A stretch of DNA of 64,000 bases from Cellulomonas sp. NS3 (GCF_024757985.1 NZ_CP103289.1:3844001-3908000), one strand, 5' to 3'; shown: positions 28,382 through 39,293, counted from the stretch's first letter. Notes: a model not told the origin generated them from the letters alone. Numbers and translations are program-made.

Positions 28382-29316
28382 CGGGTCCCCTCGGGTCGGT
28401 CGGGCCCGGCCTGCTCGGGGTCTCCGAGGGTCAGCCGGACGTTGTCGATGAGCCGGGTGGAGCCTACGCGGGCGGCGACCGCGAGGACCGCGGTGCCGGC
28501 GAACCCGGGTCGTACGTCCTCGAAGCCTGCCGCGTCGACGAGCGCCACGTAGTCGACGTCCACGACCCCGGCCTGGGCGAGCGCGGCGTGCACCGCGTGC
28601 ACGACGTCGCTGGGGTCCTTGCCGGCCTCCGCGAGCTCCCGGCCGGCAGCGAGCCCCCGCGAGAGCGACAGCGCCTGCGTGCGCTCCCCGGGGCTCAGGT
28701 AGGCGTTGCGCGACGACAGCGCCAGGCCGTCGGCGTCACGCACGGTGGGGACCCCGCGCACCTCGACGGGCACGTCGAGGTCGTGGACCATGCGGCGCAC
28801 CGCGCTGAGCTGCTGCGCGTCCTTCTCGCCGAACAAGGCTACCGACGGCCGCGTGAGGTGCAGCAGCTTGAGCACGACCGTCAGGACGCCGTCGAGGTGG
28901 CCCGGACGCGAGCGCCCCTCGAGCACCTCGCCGATCCGCCCGGCGGCGACGCGCACCACGGGGTCGCCGCCCGGGTAGACGACGTCCGGGGTCGGCGCGA
29001 ACACCACGTCGCCGGGGCCGAGCAGGCCGTCGCCCGCGAGCAGCGCGAGGTCGCCGTCGAGGTCGCGCGGGTAGCGGTCGAGGTCCTCGCCGGCGCCGAA
29101 CTGCAGCGGGTTGACGAAGATCGTCACGACGACGTGCCGGGCGGCCGCGCGGGCGGCGCGCACGAGCTCGAGGTGCCCGGCGTGCAGGGCGCCCATCGTC
29201 ATGACGACGGCACGCCCGGGGAGGTCGCCCGCGCCGTCCTGCGCCACGAGGGCCGCGGCCAGGTCCTCGCGCGTGCGGACCAGGGCGGGTCCGCTGCGGT
29301 GCTCGTGCGCGGTCAT
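28378..29316 (-). CDS. panC: Pantothenate synthetase
   Basis: Joins pantoate and beta-alanine using ATP. 312 residues with [18 protein letters not shown] (nucleotide-binding HxGH), [63 protein letters not shown] (KMSKS-like region). ATG at 29316 overlaps the upstream DUF2520 gene (ATGA). With panD it makes an operon, so beta-alanine and its condensing enzyme are made together; panB is not in the window. Confidence 0.96.
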   Translation of the reverse strand: MTAHEHRSGPALVRTREDLAAALVAQDGAGDLPGRAVVMTMGALHAGHLELVRAARAAARHVVVTIFVNPLQFGAGEDLDRYPRDLDGDLALLAGDGLLGPGDVVFAPTPDVVYPGGDPVVRVAAGRIGEVLEGRSRPGHLDGVLTVVLKLLHLTRPSVALFGEKDAQQLSAVRRMVHDLDVPVEVRGVPTVRDADGLALSSRNAYLSPGERTQALSLSRGLAAGRELAEAGKDPSDVVHAVHAALAQAGVVDVDYVALVDAAGFEDVRPGFAGTAVLAVAARVGSTRLIDNVRLTLGDPEQAGPDRPEGTR

Positions 29317-30392
29317 GCGTCGTCCTCCTGCGTGCGGTCGTCGTCGGGGTCCGGCGCGTCCTGCGCGGCCCCGGGTCCGGGGCCGGTGGGTCCCACCCCG
29401 TCCAACGCTGCCGGACCGCCCGGCATGCCCGCCACCGGGGGCGGCTCGGTCAGCACGTCGAGCAGCGTCTGGGCCGCGCCGGCGTCGAGCAGCCCCGCCG
29501 CGAGCCCGCGCGACGTCGCCGCCCGCGCGAGGGTCCGGTAGCTCAGCGGGACGTCGACCGCGCCCGTGCCCGCCCCGAGGGCCCCGAGCACCTCGACGTG
29601 GTCGCGCACCGTGCCGGCGTCCCCGCGCCGCACCGGTCCCGTGAGCGCGGTGATCGCGCCCGGTCCGCCGCCGGACGGACCGCCGGCGCCCGCCGCTGCG
29701 CCTGCGGACGCCGCGCGCAGCGACCCGTCGAGCGCCGCCGAGAGGAGCGGCCCGAGCACCCGGCCCGGGTCGTCGACCCCGGCCGCCGCGAGCGCCTGCG
29801 CGGCCTGCGCGACGAGCACGACGAGGTGGTTCGCGCCGTGCGCGAGGGCCGCGTGGTAGAGCGGGCGGGCCTCCTCGGCGACGACGACCGGCTCGCCGCC
29901 GACCTCGACGACGAGCGCCTGGCCGATCGGCAGCACCGGGCCGGGCGCGGTCACGGCGAACGTGCAACCGACCAGCCGGGCGAGGTCCAGGGACGTGCCC
30001 GTGAACGTCATCGCGGGGTGCAGCGCGAGCGGGATCACGCCGGCGGGGCGCGCCGCGGCGAGCACCCCCACGCCGTACCGCCCGGAGGTGTGCGCGACGA
30101 TCTGGCCCATCTGCCACGCACCGACGTCCGCGAGTCCGGTCACGAGCCCCTCGAGCGCGTCGTCGGGCACCGCGAGCAGCACGAGCTCGGAGCGGCGCAC
30201 GACCTCGGGGACATCGACGACCGGCACGCCGGGCAGCAGCTGCTCGGCGCGCTCCCGCGACTCCGCCGAGATCGCGCTGACGGCCACGACGGGGTGCCCC
30301 GCCGCGCGCAGCGCGCTGCCGAGCACGGCACCGACGCGGCCCGCGCCCACCACCCCGACCCCGAGCCGCCCCGGCCGGCTCGCACCGCTCAC
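29313..30392 (-). CDS. Rossmann-like / DUF2520 oxidoreductase
   Basis: 359 residues: an N-terminal NAD(P)-binding fold ([20 protein letters not shown]) and a helical C-terminal DUF2520 domain ([43 protein letters not shown]), then a ~60-residue Pro/Asp-rich tail. The fold is that of 6-phosphogluconate/ketopantoate reductase-like enzymes. Overlaps panC by ATGA and the PH-domain gene by GTGA. The fixed position before panC in actinobacteria suggests a role in pantothenate synthesis, possibly ketopantoate reduction, but that is inference. Confidence 0.88.
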   Translation of the reverse strand: MSGASRPGRLGVGVVGAGRVGAVLGSALRAAGHPVVAVSAISAESRERAEQLLPGVPVVDVPEVVRRSELVLLAVPDDALEGLVTGLADVGAWQMGQIVAHTSGRYGVGVLAAARPAGVIPLALHPAMTFTGTSLDLARLVGCTFAVTAPGPVLPIGQALVVEVGGEPVVVAEEARPLYHAALAHGANHLVVLVAQAAQALAAAGVDDPGRVLGPLLSAALDGSLRAASAGAAAGAGGPSGGGPGAITALTGPVRRGDAGTVRDHVEVLGALGAGTGAVDVPLSYRTLARAATSRGLAAGLLDAGAAQTLLDVLTEPPPVAGMPGGPAALDGVGPTGPGPGAAQDAPDPDDDRTQEDDA

Positions 30393-32152
30393 GCCGTGCC
30401 CTCGCGCCGCATCCACTGCTCGGGTCCCGCGTTCGCGCGGGCCGTGCGGGCACGCTCCGACTGCTCGTCGAGCAGCGCGGCCGCGACCCCCGCGTCGAGG
30501 TGGTCGACGCGCGGGCTGACCGGGCCGGGCGTCGAGTGCACGACGAGCGACGCGACCCCGAACCGCCGCTGGAGCGGGCCCTGGTCGAGCTGCAGGGACT
30601 GCGTGCGCTCGTGCGGGACGACGACGAGCCGCCGGATGAACCGCCCCGAGCGCACGAGCAGCGCGCGCTCGGTCACGAGGACCCCGCGCCGGTTCCACGC
30701 GAGCAGGTCGAGCAGGCGCGCGCGGCGCGGGACGGTCAGGAAGCCGAACGCGTCGTCCTCCGCCGAGCCCGAGAGCCCCGCCTCGACGACCGCGCGCGGG
30801 TCGGCCACCCCGAGGTCCGGGAGGACGAGCCACAGGGCCAGCACCGCGTCGTCGCGCGTCCCGACGGGGAGCAGCACGTTCTCCGTCTGCTGCTCGCTGG
30901 CTCCGCCGTAGCCCGCGACGTTCATCTGCACGCGCCACCAGTCCTTGCGCCGCCACATCGGGCCCTGCGTGATCGCCAGCGCCTGGACGCGACCCGGCGG
31001 GACCGTCTGGGCGCGTGCCTCCGTGAGGCCGTGGCGCAGCCGGATGCCGTCGGGCGAGATCGCGGCGCGGAAGTTCGCGCCCTGGTTGACCGACGACCAG
31101 ATCGCGCCGGCGACCCCGAACAGCGCGGGCACGACGATGAACACGGCGCCCGGCTCGCGCGTCCAGGCGACGCCCACGATCACGGGCACGATGAAGACAC
31201 CCGCCCAGACGGTCACGCCCGAGCGCAGCACCGACTGCACGAGCCGCGCCATCGGCACCTCGAACACCTGGTGCTCGGGCGCCGCCTCGACCACGGGACC
31301 GCCCTGCGGCGCGCCGGCCTCGACGTGCAGGCCCGCGGCGCGCGCGAGCAGCTCCGAGCGCAGCGCCTCGGCCTCGTCCTGCTTGAGGAACGCCAGCGAG
31401 ACCGCGGAGCCCGAGCCGCCGGCGACCTCGAGCTTGAGCTCGGCGAGGCCGGTGATCCGGGCGAGCAGCGGCTGCACGACGTCGACGGCCTGGAGCCGGT
31501 CGAGCCGCGCCTGGCGCTGCTGGCGGAACAGCACGCCCGTGTGCAGGTGCACGGCCTGGTCGGTCACCGCGAACCGGGTCATGCGCCACGCGAGCAGCGC
31601 GTACACGAACCCGATCGCGGCGACGAGCACGAGCCCCCCGACGACGAACCGCCAGCGCCCGTCGCCCACGAGCTCGGCGGCGTTCCGCAGGTCGTCCCCG
31701 AACTGGTAGCCGAGCACCGCGATCGCGCCGACGAGCACGCGCCAGCCCTTGATCGCCGGGGTGACGGGGTGCATGCGCCGCCAGACGCGCGAGTCCGCGG
31801 CGGGCTCGGGGAGCGTCGCGCCGTCGGCGGGCGCGGCGTCCCCAGGCGTGGCGTCGGCGGGCGCGGCGTCCCCGGTCGCGACCGCACCAGGCGTGACGTC
31901 CCCAGGCACGACGGCACCGGGTGCGACGGCACCAGGTGCGACGTCACCACCCACGGCGGTCGCCGCCGGCTCGGCGTCGGGACCGGCGGCCGCCTGCTTC
32001 ACGAGGTCGGGGCGTGCCGGGACGCGCCCGGCGGAGACGGCACCCTCCCCTGGCGCGCGCGGCCCGTGCCGGTCCGGGACCGCGGTCGTCGACACCGGCC
32101 CGCCCTCGGCCGGCTCGGTCGGGCGGTCCACGTCGCTGCCGCGCTCGCTCAC
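30389..32152 (-). CDS. Large membrane protein with bacterial PH domains (YdbT-like)
   Basis: 587 residues. An N-terminal ~130-residue disordered Ala/Gly/Pro/Asp stretch of imperfect [14 protein letters not shown]-type repeats, then paired membrane spans each followed by a bPH_2 domain (signatures [33 protein letters not shown] cut by motif: [61 protein letters not shown]). The three PH-like repeats resemble B. subtilis YdbT. GTG at 32152 overlaps the preceding YdbS-like gene by 4 nt. Function unknown; in Bacillus the ydbS-ydbT pair protects against some antimicrobial peptides. Confidence 0.85.
   Translation of the reverse strand: MSERGSDVDRPTEPAEGGPVSTTAVPDRHGPRAPGEGAVSAGRVPARPDLVKQAAAGPDAEPAATAVGGDVAPGAVAPGAVVPGDVTPGAVATGDAAPADATPGDAAPADGATLPEPAADSRVWRRMHPVTPAIKGWRVLVGAIAVLGYQFGDDLRNAAELVGDGRWRFVVGGLVLVAAIGFVYALLAWRMTRFAVTDQAVHLHTGVLFRQQRQARLDRLQAVDVVQPLLARITGLAELKLEVAGGSGSAVSLAFLKQDEAEALRSELLARAAGLHVEAGAPQGGPVVEAAPEHQVFEVPMARLVQSVLRSGVTVWAGVFIVPVIVGVAWTREPGAVFIVVPALFGVAGAIWSSVNQGANFRAAISPDGIRLRHGLTEARAQTVPPGRVQALAITQGPMWRRKDWWRVQMNVAGYGGASEQQTENVLLPVGTRDDAVLALWLVLPDLGVADPRAVVEAGLSGSAEDDAFGFLTVPRRARLLDLLAWNRRGVLVTERALLVRSGRFIRRLVVVPHERTQSLQLDQGPLQRRFGVASLVVHSTPGPVSPRVDHLDAGVAAALLDEQSERARTARANAGPEQWMRREGTA
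31820..31950 (-). repeat. Degenerate 15-18 bp tandem repeats inside the PH-domain gene
   Basis: Imperfect units coding for (A/G)(D/A)(V/A)(A/T)PG, e.g. [20 protein letters not shown]. The spacing suggests slipped-strand expansion of a linker. Confidence 0.6.
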
Positions 32153-32658
32153 AGCCCCGCCAGCTGCGCCTCGCCGCGCGACGCGAGCTGGTCGCGCAGG
32201 CGCGCGGCCTCCTCGGGCGGCAGGCCGTCGATGGTCGCGTTCGTGTTCGGCGACGCGGTGTGGAGCTGCACGGACGCGATCCGGAACCGCCGCGCGAGAG
32301 GGCCCGCGGTCACGTCGACGTACTGCATGCGCCCGTAGGGGACGACGACCAGCTGGCGGAACAGGATCCCCTTGCGCACGAGCAGGTCGTCGGCGCGCTC
32401 GGCGTACGCGTGCGCGCGCACCTGCCGCGGGACGAGCAGGGCGGCCCACAGCATCGGGAGGACGACCACCGCGGGGAACACCCACGTCCACGCGGCGCCC
32501 GTGAGCAGCGGGATCGGCACGAGGACCAGGAGCACGATCGCGGTGGTGATCCCCAGGGCCGTGAGCCGCGCCCCGGCGAGCCGGCTCGACACGGGGGTCC
32601 AGGTCACGCCGGTCGGGTCGAACGGGCCGCCGGGTGCTCGTTCGGGTGCAGTCGTCAT
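32149..32658 (-). CDS. Membrane protein with one PH domain (YdbS-like)
   Basis: 169 residues: a Pro/Gly N-terminus, two adjacent membrane spans (LTALGITTAIVLLVLVPIPLL and WTWVFPAVVVLPMLWAALLV), then a single bPH_2 domain with LVRKGILFRQLVVVPYGRMQYVDV and RRFRIASVQLHTASPNTNATI. ATG at 32658. It overlaps the larger PH-domain gene by 4 nt; the two are likely partners in one membrane complex. The 222-nt gap upstream probably holds the promoter for this part of the block; I see no clear site in it. Confidence 0.88.
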   Translation of the reverse strand: MTTAPERAPGGPFDPTGVTWTPVSSRLAGARLTALGITTAIVLLVLVPIPLLTGAAWTWVFPAVVVLPMLWAALLVPRQVRAHAYAERADDLLVRKGILFRQLVVVPYGRMQYVDVTAGPLARRFRIASVQLHTASPNTNATIDGLPPEEAARLRDQLASRGEAQLAGL

Positions 32659-32880
32659 GCGCTCATCCTTCCACCGTGGCCGGACGTACCGGATCGGTCG
32701 TGCGGTGGACCCCGGCCCGACCCAGGGACACGCCGGCGCGGCCGAAGGTCGGGCGGCGGCGGGGCGCGCGCGGCGGGGCCCGGGTGCCGCCGGCGACGAC
32801 CGCGACAGGAGGTCCCGTCGGCCGGGACGCGCACCCCCCGAGCGGCCGCCGGGGCCGTCGGCCGGGAGCCGACGTCGGCG

Positions 32881-33381
32881 TCAGCCGGCCGCCGGGTCGG
32901 GCGCGGGCTCGCGCGGGCGCGACGGGTCGTCCTTCGCCCCGTCCTCGGGCGGCGGGACGCGGCAGAACCACTCGACGACGAGGCCGACGACCGCCATGAC
33001 CAGCGCACCGACCACCGCGAGCCCGGCCGCTGCGGCACGGGCGCGCTGCGGCTCGATGTCGAGGTCACCGAGCACCGCGAGGACCTGGCCGCCGTACCAG
33101 CCGACGAGCACCGCGCCGGTGTAGCAGGACGCCTTCGCGAGCACCGCGGTCCGCGCCGCCCGGATCGGCGACAGGTCGGGCCGCTTGCCCTGCAGGAACT
33201 GCCGCACGGCCCAGCCCATCGAGAGCACGACGGCCGCGATGACGAGCTCGACGCCGACCACGAGCCACGGGACCTCGGGCACCTGGATGCCGCGGCTCGC
33301 GAGCGCCCGGACCAGCAGCGCGCTCAGAGCGGTGGTGGCGAACGCCCAGAGCGCGAGCGTCTGCCATCGCGTGCGGTGCAT
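32881..33381 (-). CDS. DUF3180 membrane protein
   Basis: 166 residues with four predicted membrane spans (LALWAFATTALSALLVRAL; WLVVGVELVIAAVVLSMGW; AVLAKASCYTGAVLVGWYGG; AAGLAVVGALVMAVVGLVV) and the DUF3180 stretch RTAVLAKASCYTGAVL. Start ATG 33381 shares one base with the folBK stop. Found directly after folK in many actinobacteria (compare the gene after folK in M. tuberculosis). No known function; the genomic link suggests a tie to folate or membrane physiology only loosely. Confidence 0.88.
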   Translation of the reverse strand: MHRTRWQTLALWAFATTALSALLVRALASRGIQVPEVPWLVVGVELVIAAVVLSMGWAVRQFLQGKRPDLSPIRAARTAVLAKASCYTGAVLVGWYGGQVLAVLGDLDIEPQRARAAAAGLAVVGALVMAVVGLVVEWFCRVPPPEDGAKDDPSRPREPAPDPAAG

Positions 33382-34994
33382 CACGGGTGCGGCCCGGTCC
33401 CCGGGTCGCCGGCGGGCTCGGGCTGCACGGCCGGCACCGGGACCGTGAGCCAGTCGAGCGCGAGCCAGCGGATCCCGTCGCGGTCCGGCGCGGTCGCGGC
33501 GAGCGCTCCGACCGGTCCGCCGCCGAGCCCGGGCAGCACCGCGTCGGGAGCGACCTGGGCCCACGGCTGCAGCACGAACGCGCGCTCGTGCGCGCGGGGG
33601 TGCGGCAGCTCGAGGTCCTCGGTCACGGCGAGCGTCGCGCCGTAGACGATGATGTCGACGTCGAGCGTCCGCGGCCCCCAGTGCTCGTGCCGCTCGCGCC
33701 CGTGGAGCTGCTCGACGGCCTGCGTCGCGCGCAGCAGGTCGCGCGCCGAGAGCGTCGTGCGGGCCAGGACGACCGCGTTGAGGAAGTCGGGCTGGTCGGG
33801 GCCGCCGACGGGCGCGGTGCGGGCGAGCGGCGAGACGTCCACGACCTCGATGCCCGCGACCTCGGCGAGGTCGTACACCGCGTCGCGCAGCGTCTCCTGC
33901 GCGGCGCCGAGGTTCGAGCCGAGCGCCAGGACCACGTCGACCGCGCCGCGCGGCGCCTCGTCGAGCGCGTCGGTCATGAGCTCGCCGTCGACCACGTCGT
34001 CGTCCGCGTCGCCGGGACCGCCGAGGAGCTCGGGCCGGGTCGAGCGGACGTGCGGCGCGGGCTCTGGGGCGGGCGGCGCCGGGTGGCCCGCCGCGCCGTG
34101 ACGGGCGACCGTGGCGCCGTCGACGCGCACGGGCCCGGAGTGGTGCGTCCCGGGCGTCTCGTCGGGCTCCGCGTACGGCTCGGCCGCGAGGACCTCGGGC
34201 CGGTACGGCAGCGGCTGGTAGGGGCCCTCGTCGTAGGGGAACGGGGTCGCGCGCCCGAGCGGGTCGGTCGGGTCCGCGGGAGACGGCGCGCCGGGGTGCG
34301 GCCCGGTCGGGACCGGCGGGAGGGGTGCCGGTGGGTGCGGGGCGGGCGGGTGCGGGGTCGGCGGGTGCGGGTCGGGCACCGGCTCGGCGGCACGCGGCCC
34401 CGACGCCGCCCCGCCGACCGTGGCTGCGGCGATCGTGGGCAGCTGCGCGGTGACCGTCCGCACCGGGGCCGACGTCACCGCGGCGCGCTCGCGGCCGTCC
34501 TCGTCCGCGGGGCGCCACGGCTCGGCCGCGGGGAGCTTGGCGCGGTCGCGGTAGATCTCGACGACGACGTCGTCGAACGGCACCGGGATCGGGGCGCGCG
34601 GCTTGTGCAGCGCGACGTCGACGGCGACCGCCTGCGGGAACGCGAGGACGGTCGCGGCGATCCGCTCGGCGACCGTCTCGATCAGGTCGGCCGGGTCGCT
34701 CGAGAGCACCCCGGCGACGTGCTGCGACAGCGTCCCGTAGTCGAGCGTGAGCGCGAGCTCGTCGCGGGCCGCCGCCCGGCGGGTGTCGAGGTGCACGACG
34801 ACGTCCGCGACGAACTCCTGGCCGTCGCGGCGCTCGTGCTCGAAGACCCCGTGGTAGCCGATCGCGGAGATCCCGAGCACCCGGATGCGGTCGAGCCGCC
34901 GGCCCGACGCGTCGTGGGCGACCGCCGCGCTGAGCGCGTACGGGTCCCGGCCGCGTGCCGGCTGGCCACCCTCACCGTTCGCGTGCACGTTCAC
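33381..34994 (-). CDS. folBK: Fused dihydroneopterin aldolase - HPPK (FolB-FolK)
   Basis: Two consecutive folate steps on one chain. Residues ~35-155 are FolB (GISAIGYHGVFEHERRDGQEF without its last residues, i.e. the catalytic Tyr/Glu region, and Lys in VALHKPRAPIP). Residues ~350-537 are FolK (VVLALGSNLG, HEHWGPRTLDVDIIVYG, PHPRAHERAFVLQPW). Between them lies a ~195-residue disordered, Pro-rich linker with repeats such as PHPPTPHPPAPHPPAP. GTG at 34994 overlaps folP by GTGA. Both domains keep their catalytic residues, so a working bifunctional enzyme is expected. M. tuberculosis has separate folB and folK in the same order. Confidence 0.93.
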   Translation of the reverse strand: MNVHANGEGGQPARGRDPYALSAAVAHDASGRRLDRIRVLGISAIGYHGVFEHERRDGQEFVADVVVHLDTRRAAARDELALTLDYGTLSQHVAGVLSSDPADLIETVAERIAATVLAFPQAVAVDVALHKPRAPIPVPFDDVVVEIYRDRAKLPAAEPWRPADEDGRERAAVTSAPVRTVTAQLPTIAAATVGGAASGPRAAEPVPDPHPPTPHPPAPHPPAPLPPVPTGPHPGAPSPADPTDPLGRATPFPYDEGPYQPLPYRPEVLAAEPYAEPDETPGTHHSGPVRVDGATVARHGAAGHPAPPAPEPAPHVRSTRPELLGGPGDADDDVVDGELMTDALDEAPRGAVDVVLALGSNLGAAQETLRDAVYDLAEVAGIEVVDVSPLARTAPVGGPDQPDFLNAVVLARTTLSARDLLRATQAVEQLHGRERHEHWGPRTLDVDIIVYGATLAVTEDLELPHPRAHERAFVLQPWAQVAPDAVLPGLGGGPVGALAATAPDRDGIRWLALDWLTVPVPAVQPEPAGDPGTGPHP

Positions 34995-35896
34995 CGCTCG
35001 CCTCCCGTCGTCCGACCCGTCCCACGCGCGTCGCCGCCCGCGTGCCGCCACGCCGCCGCGACGCGCACGGCGTCCGCCGAGCCTGCCACCTCGTGCACGC
35101 GCACGCACCAGGCTCCCGCGGCGGCCGCGAGCGCCGAGACCGCCGCCGTCGCGCCGTCCCGCGCGAGGGGCGGCGCGGGCGTGCCGTCCGGGCGGGCGAG
35201 CAGGTGCCCGAGGAAGCGCTTGCGGGACGCCCCGACGAGCACCGGGAAGCCGTCCGCGACGAGCTCGGGGAGCCGCGCGAGGAGCGGCCAGTTGCTCGCG
35301 CCCGGCTTCGCGAAGCCGAGGCCCGGGTCGAGCACGACCTGCTCGTCGCGCACCCCCGCGGCGCGCAGCGCGTCGACCCGCTGGGCGAGCTCGCGCCGCA
35401 CGTCGGCCACCACGTCGTCGTAGTCGTCGCGCGCGTCCATGACGTCCGCGTGCCCGCGCCAGTGCATCGCGACGTACACCGCACCGGTCTCCGCGACCGT
35501 CGCGAGCATCGCGTCGTCCGCCAGGCCGCCCGAGACGTCGTTGACGATCGACGCGCCGCGCGCCACGGCCTCGCGGGCCACGACCGCGCGCGTCGTGTCG
35601 ACGCTCACCGTCGCGCCGCGCTCGACGAGCTCCGCGACGACCGGCAGCACGCGCTCGAGCTCGTCCTCGACCGCGACGCGGCGCGCACCCGGCCGGGTCG
35701 ACTCGCCACCCACGTCGAGCAGGTCCGCACCGGCCTCGACCAGCGTCAGGCCGTGCGCGACCGCCGCCGCGGGCGCGAACCACCGACCGCCGTCCGAGAA
35801 CGAGTCGGGGGTCACGTTCACGACCCCCATCACCAGCGTGCGCCCCGCGCCCGTGAGGTGCTCGGGCAGGGGGGCGGGACGTGCTCCGGTGCTCAC
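34991..35896 (-). CDS. folP: Dihydropteroate synthase
   Basis: Joins p-aminobenzoate to dihydropterin pyrophosphate; target of sulfonamides. 301 residues: MGVVNVTPDSFSDGGRW, LLDVGGESTRPGA, IVNDVSGG, VVLDPGLGFAKPGASNW and LVGASRKRFLGHLL motifs are intact. GTG at 35896. It overlaps folBK by 4 nt and follows folE by 20 nt. Confidence 0.96.
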   Translation of the reverse strand: MSTGARPAPLPEHLTGAGRTLVMGVVNVTPDSFSDGGRWFAPAAAVAHGLTLVEAGADLLDVGGESTRPGARRVAVEDELERVLPVVAELVERGATVSVDTTRAVVAREAVARGASIVNDVSGGLADDAMLATVAETGAVYVAMHWRGHADVMDARDDYDDVVADVRRELAQRVDALRAAGVRDEQVVLDPGLGFAKPGASNWPLLARLPELVADGFPVLVGASRKRFLGHLLARPDGTPAPPLARDGATAAVSALAAAAGAWCVRVHEVAGSADAVRVAAAWRHAGGDARGTGRTTGGER

Positions 35897-35916
35897 GGGC
35901 CGAGCCTAGGCCCCGG

Positions 35917-36561
35917 TCAGCGTCCCAGGACGAGGCTCATCGCCTCGGCCCGCGTGGCCACGTCGCGCATCTGCCCGCGCACCGCCGACGTGACCGTGCG
36001 CGAGCCCGGCTTGCGGACGCCGCGCATGGACATGCACAGGTGCTCGCACTCGATGACGACGAGCACGCCCTTGGGGTCGAGGTTCTCGACGAGCGCGTCC
36101 GCGATCTGCGACGTGAGCCGCTCCTGGACCTGCGGGCGGCGCGCGAACACCTCGACGAGCCGCGCGAGCTTGCTCAGCCCCGTGATGCGGCCCGCAGCGC
36201 TCGGGATGTACCCGACGTGGGCCACCCCGTGGAACGGCACGAGGTGGTGCTCGCACGTCGAGTACACCTCGATGTCCTTGACCAGGATCATCTCCTCGTG
36301 GCCGAGGTCGAACGTCGTGGTCAGCACGTCCTCCGGCTCCTGGCGCAGGCCCGCGAAGATCTCCCGGTAGGCCCGGGCGACCCGGGCCGGCGTCTCGCGC
36401 AGCCCCTCGCGCTCGGGGTCCTCGCCGACCGCGAGCAGGAGCTCGCGGATCGCTGCCTCCGCCCGCACGGCGTCGTACTCCGGCACCACGCGACGCTCCG
36501 GGGCGGCGAGCGGCGCGGGCAGGAGCTCGGGCAGCGCGTCGTCGTGCTCGTCGACGGTCAT
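35917..36561 (-). CDS. folE: GTP cyclohydrolase I
   Basis: First folate step, GTP to dihydroneopterin triphosphate. 214 residues: zinc ligands in [20 protein letters not shown] and [12 protein letters not shown], plus [23 protein letters not shown] at 36561, 5 nt after the ftsH stop. The N-terminal ~25 residues are variable. Part of ftsH-folE-folP-folBK. Confidence 0.97.
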   Translation of the reverse strand: MTVDEHDDALPELLPAPLAAPERRVVPEYDAVRAEAAIRELLLAVGEDPEREGLRETPARVARAYREIFAGLRQEPEDVLTTTFDLGHEEMILVKDIEVYSTCEHHLVPFHGVAHVGYIPSAAGRITGLSKLARLVEVFARRPQVQERLTSQIADALVENLDPKGVLVVIECEHLCMSMRGVRKPGSRTVTSAVRGQMRDVATRAEAMSLVLGR

Positions 36562-36566
36562 CGCGG

Positions 36567-38612
36567 TCAGCCCCGGGCGTTCGGGTCGGGGGTGCCGTCC
36601 CACGGGAGCTGGACCGGGATCTCGGCCGGGTGCTCCGGCTTGGCGTCGGCCGCGACGTCCTCGGGGATGATCGGCGCGCCGTTCTGCTCGGCCCGCTCGC
36701 CCTTCGTGAGCACCGGCGGCCGCTTCGAGACCGCGCGCTCCTCGCTCGACAGCCACACCTGGCGCGGCTCGCGCTTGACGACCGGCGCGAAGATCTCCGC
36801 GAGCTCGGCCTGGTTGAGCGTCTCGCGCTCGAGCAGCTCGAGCACGAGGTGGTCGAGCACGTCGCGGTACTGGACCAGGATCTCCCACGCCTCGTCGTGC
36901 GCGGCGTCCATGAGCTTGCGGACCTCGACGTCGACCGTCGCGGCGACCGACTCGGAGTAGTCGCGCCCGTGGCCCATGTCGCGGCCCATGAAGACCTCGC
37001 CCGAGTCCTGGCCGAGCTTCACGGCGCCGATGCGCTCGCTCATGCCGAACTGCGTGACCATCTTGCGGGCCGTCGCGGTGGCCTTCTCGATGTCGTTGCT
37101 CGCACCCGTCGTCGGGTCGTGGAACACGAGCTCCTCGGCGACGCGCCCACCCATCGCGTACGCGAGCTGGTCGAGCAGCTCGTTGCGCGTCGTGGAGTAC
37201 TTGTCCTCGAGCGGCATGACCATCGTGTACCCGAGGGCACGGCCGCGCGGGAGGATCGTGACCTTGGTGACCGGGTCGGTGTAGCGCAGCGCCGCCGCGA
37301 CGAGCGCGTGCCCGCCCTCGTGGTACGCGGTGATCTTCTGCTCGGAGACCTTCATGATCCGGGTGCGCTTCTGCGGCCCCGCGATGACGCGGTCGATCGC
37401 CTCGTCGAGCTCGTGGTCGCCGATCGTCTGGCCGCCCGTGCGCGCGGTCAGCAGCGCGGCCTCGTTGAGCACGTTCGCGAGGTCCGCACCGGTGAAGCCG
37501 GGGGTGCGGCGCGCGACGGCGTCGAGGTCGACGTGCGGGGCCATCGGCTTGCCCTGCGCGTGCACCTGCAGGATCCGGGAGCGGCCCTTGAGGTCGGGCG
37601 GGTCGACCGAGACCTGGCGGTCGAAGCGGCCCGGGCGCAGCAGCGCGGGGTCGAGGATGTCGGGGCGGTTCGTCGCGGCGATGAGGATGACGTTCGTCTT
37701 GACGTCGAACCCGTCCATCTCGACGAGCATCTGGTTGAGCGTCTGCTCGCGCTCGTCGTGCCCGCCGCCCATGCCGGCGCCGCGGTGGCGGCCCACCGCG
37801 TCGATCTCGTCGATGAAGATGATCGCCGGGGCGTTCTGCTTGGCCTGGTCGAACAGGTCGCGCACGCGGCTCGCGCCGACGCCCACGAACATCTCGACGA
37901 AGTCCGAGCCGGAGATCGAGTAGAACGGTACGCCCGCCTCGCCGGCGACGGCCCGCGCGAGCAGCGTCTTGCCGGTACCGGGCTGGCCGTAGAGCAGCAC
38001 GCCCTTGGGGATCTTGGCGCCGACCGCCTGGAACTTGGCGGGCTCCGCGAGGAACTCCTTGATCTCGTGGAGCTCCTCGACCGCCTCGTCGACGCCCGCG
38101 ACGTCCGCGAACGTGACCTGCGGGGACTCCTTGCTCACGAGCTTGGCCTTGGACTTGCCGAAGCTCATGACGCGCGAGCCGCCGCCCTGCATGTTCGACA
38201 TGAGGAACCAGAAGACGGCCAGGATGATGATGAACGGGACGATCAGCGTCAGCAGGCTGCCCCACCACGACTGGCGCGGGACCTCGGACGTGAAGCCCTT
38301 CTCCGGGTCGGCGTCCGCGATGGCGTTCACGACCGTCTCGCCCTGCGGCACGACGTAGTAGAACTCGACGTTCTTGCCGAGGTTGTCGTCGCCCTGCACG
38401 TAGTCCTCGGACAGCGTCAGCTGGACGCGCTGCTCACCCTCCGTGACCTTGACCTGCTCGACCTTGCCCTCGTCGAGGAGCTCGAGCCCGACGGACGTGT
38501 CGACCCGCTGGGTGCGCGGGGAGCCGAAGATGGTGCCGAGACCGATCCAGACGATGACGGCGGCCAGCACGATCCACACGGCGGGGCCGCGGGTGAGTCG
38601 CTTGAGATTCAT
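36567..38612 (-). CDS. ftsH: Membrane-bound ATP-dependent zinc protease FtsH
   Basis: Degrades misassembled membrane proteins and regulators. 681 residues: span 1 ([20 protein letters not shown]), external domain, span 2 ([19 protein letters not shown]), AAA domain with [29 protein letters not shown] and [19 protein letters not shown], then metalloprotease with HEGGH zinc motif. The ~50-residue C-terminus is Pro/Glu-rich and unstructured. ATG at 38612; promoter presumably in the 117-nt gap to hpt. Confidence 0.97.
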   Translation of the reverse strand: MNLKRLTRGPAVWIVLAAVIVWIGLGTIFGSPRTQRVDTSVGLELLDEGKVEQVKVTEGEQRVQLTLSEDYVQGDDNLGKNVEFYYVVPQGETVVNAIADADPEKGFTSEVPRQSWWGSLLTLIVPFIIILAVFWFLMSNMQGGGSRVMSFGKSKAKLVSKESPQVTFADVAGVDEAVEELHEIKEFLAEPAKFQAVGAKIPKGVLLYGQPGTGKTLLARAVAGEAGVPFYSISGSDFVEMFVGVGASRVRDLFDQAKQNAPAIIFIDEIDAVGRHRGAGMGGGHDEREQTLNQMLVEMDGFDVKTNVILIAATNRPDILDPALLRPGRFDRQVSVDPPDLKGRSRILQVHAQGKPMAPHVDLDAVARRTPGFTGADLANVLNEAALLTARTGGQTIGDHELDEAIDRVIAGPQKRTRIMKVSEQKITAYHEGGHALVAAALRYTDPVTKVTILPRGRALGYTMVMPLEDKYSTTRNELLDQLAYAMGGRVAEELVFHDPTTGASNDIEKATATARKMVTQFGMSERIGAVKLGQDSGEVFMGRDMGHGRDYSESVAATVDVEVRKLMDAAHDEAWEILVQYRDVLDHLVLELLERETLNQAELAEIFAPVVKREPRQVWLSSEERAVSKRPPVLTKGERAEQNGAPIIPEDVAADAKPEHPAEIPVQLPWDGTPDPNARG

Positions 38613-38729
38613 GGGCAGCGGGGGTGGCGCCCCCTCATCCCTCCGGGTTGCAGGGCAGCAGGTGGCGTCGAAGTTACACGCTGGACCTGGGATCGACGGG
38701 GTCTGTTCGCCCAGGGCAGGAAGGGCGCC

Positions 38730-39293
38730 TCAGCTGGAGTAGACGTGCGGCGCGAGCGTGCCGACGAACGGCAGGTTGCGGTACTTCTCCGCGTAGTCCA
38801 GCCCGTAGCCGACGACGAACTCGTTCGGGATGTCGAAGCCGACGTAGCGCACGTCCACGTCGACCTTCGCGGCCTCGGGCTTGCGCAGCATCGTCGCGAT
38901 CTCGACGCTCTCCGGCCCGCGGCTGCGCAGGTTCGCGAGCAGCCACGACAGCGTGAGCCCGGAGTCGATGATGTCCTCGACGACGAGCACGTGCCGACCG
39001 GTCAGGTCGGTGTCGAGGTCCTTGAGGATCCGCACGACGCCCGAGGACTTGGTGCCCGAGCCGTACGACGACACGGCCATCCAGTCCATCTGCACCGTGG
39101 AGTGCAGGCGGCGCACGAGGTCGGCCATCACCATGACCGCACCCTTGAGCACCCCCACGACCAGGAGCTCCTTGCCCGCGTAGTCCGCGTCGATCTGCGC
39201 CGCCAGCTCGTCGAGGCGCGCACCGAGCTGGGCCTCCGTGAGCAGCACGCGCTCGAGGTCGTCACCCATGTCCGCAGGATCCACGGTCGTCAT
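38730..39293 (-). CDS. hpt: Hypoxanthine phosphoribosyltransferase
   Basis: Purine salvage: hypoxanthine or guanine plus PRPP to IMP or GMP. 187 residues with [36 protein letters not shown] motif [14 protein letters not shown] and [21 protein letters not shown] at 39293 overlaps the tilS stop (ATGA); an alternative ATG lies at 39269. The tilS-hpt-ftsH order is widely conserved in bacteria. Confidence 0.96.
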   Translation of the reverse strand: MTTVDPADMGDDLERVLLTEAQLGARLDELAAQIDADYAGKELLVVGVLKGAVMVMADLVRRLHSTVQMDWMAVSSYGSGTKSSGVVRILKDLDTDLTGRHVLVVEDIIDSGLTLSWLLANLRSRGPESVEIATMLRKPEAAKVDVDVRYVGFDIPNEFVVGYGLDYAEKYRNLPFVGTLAPHVYSS

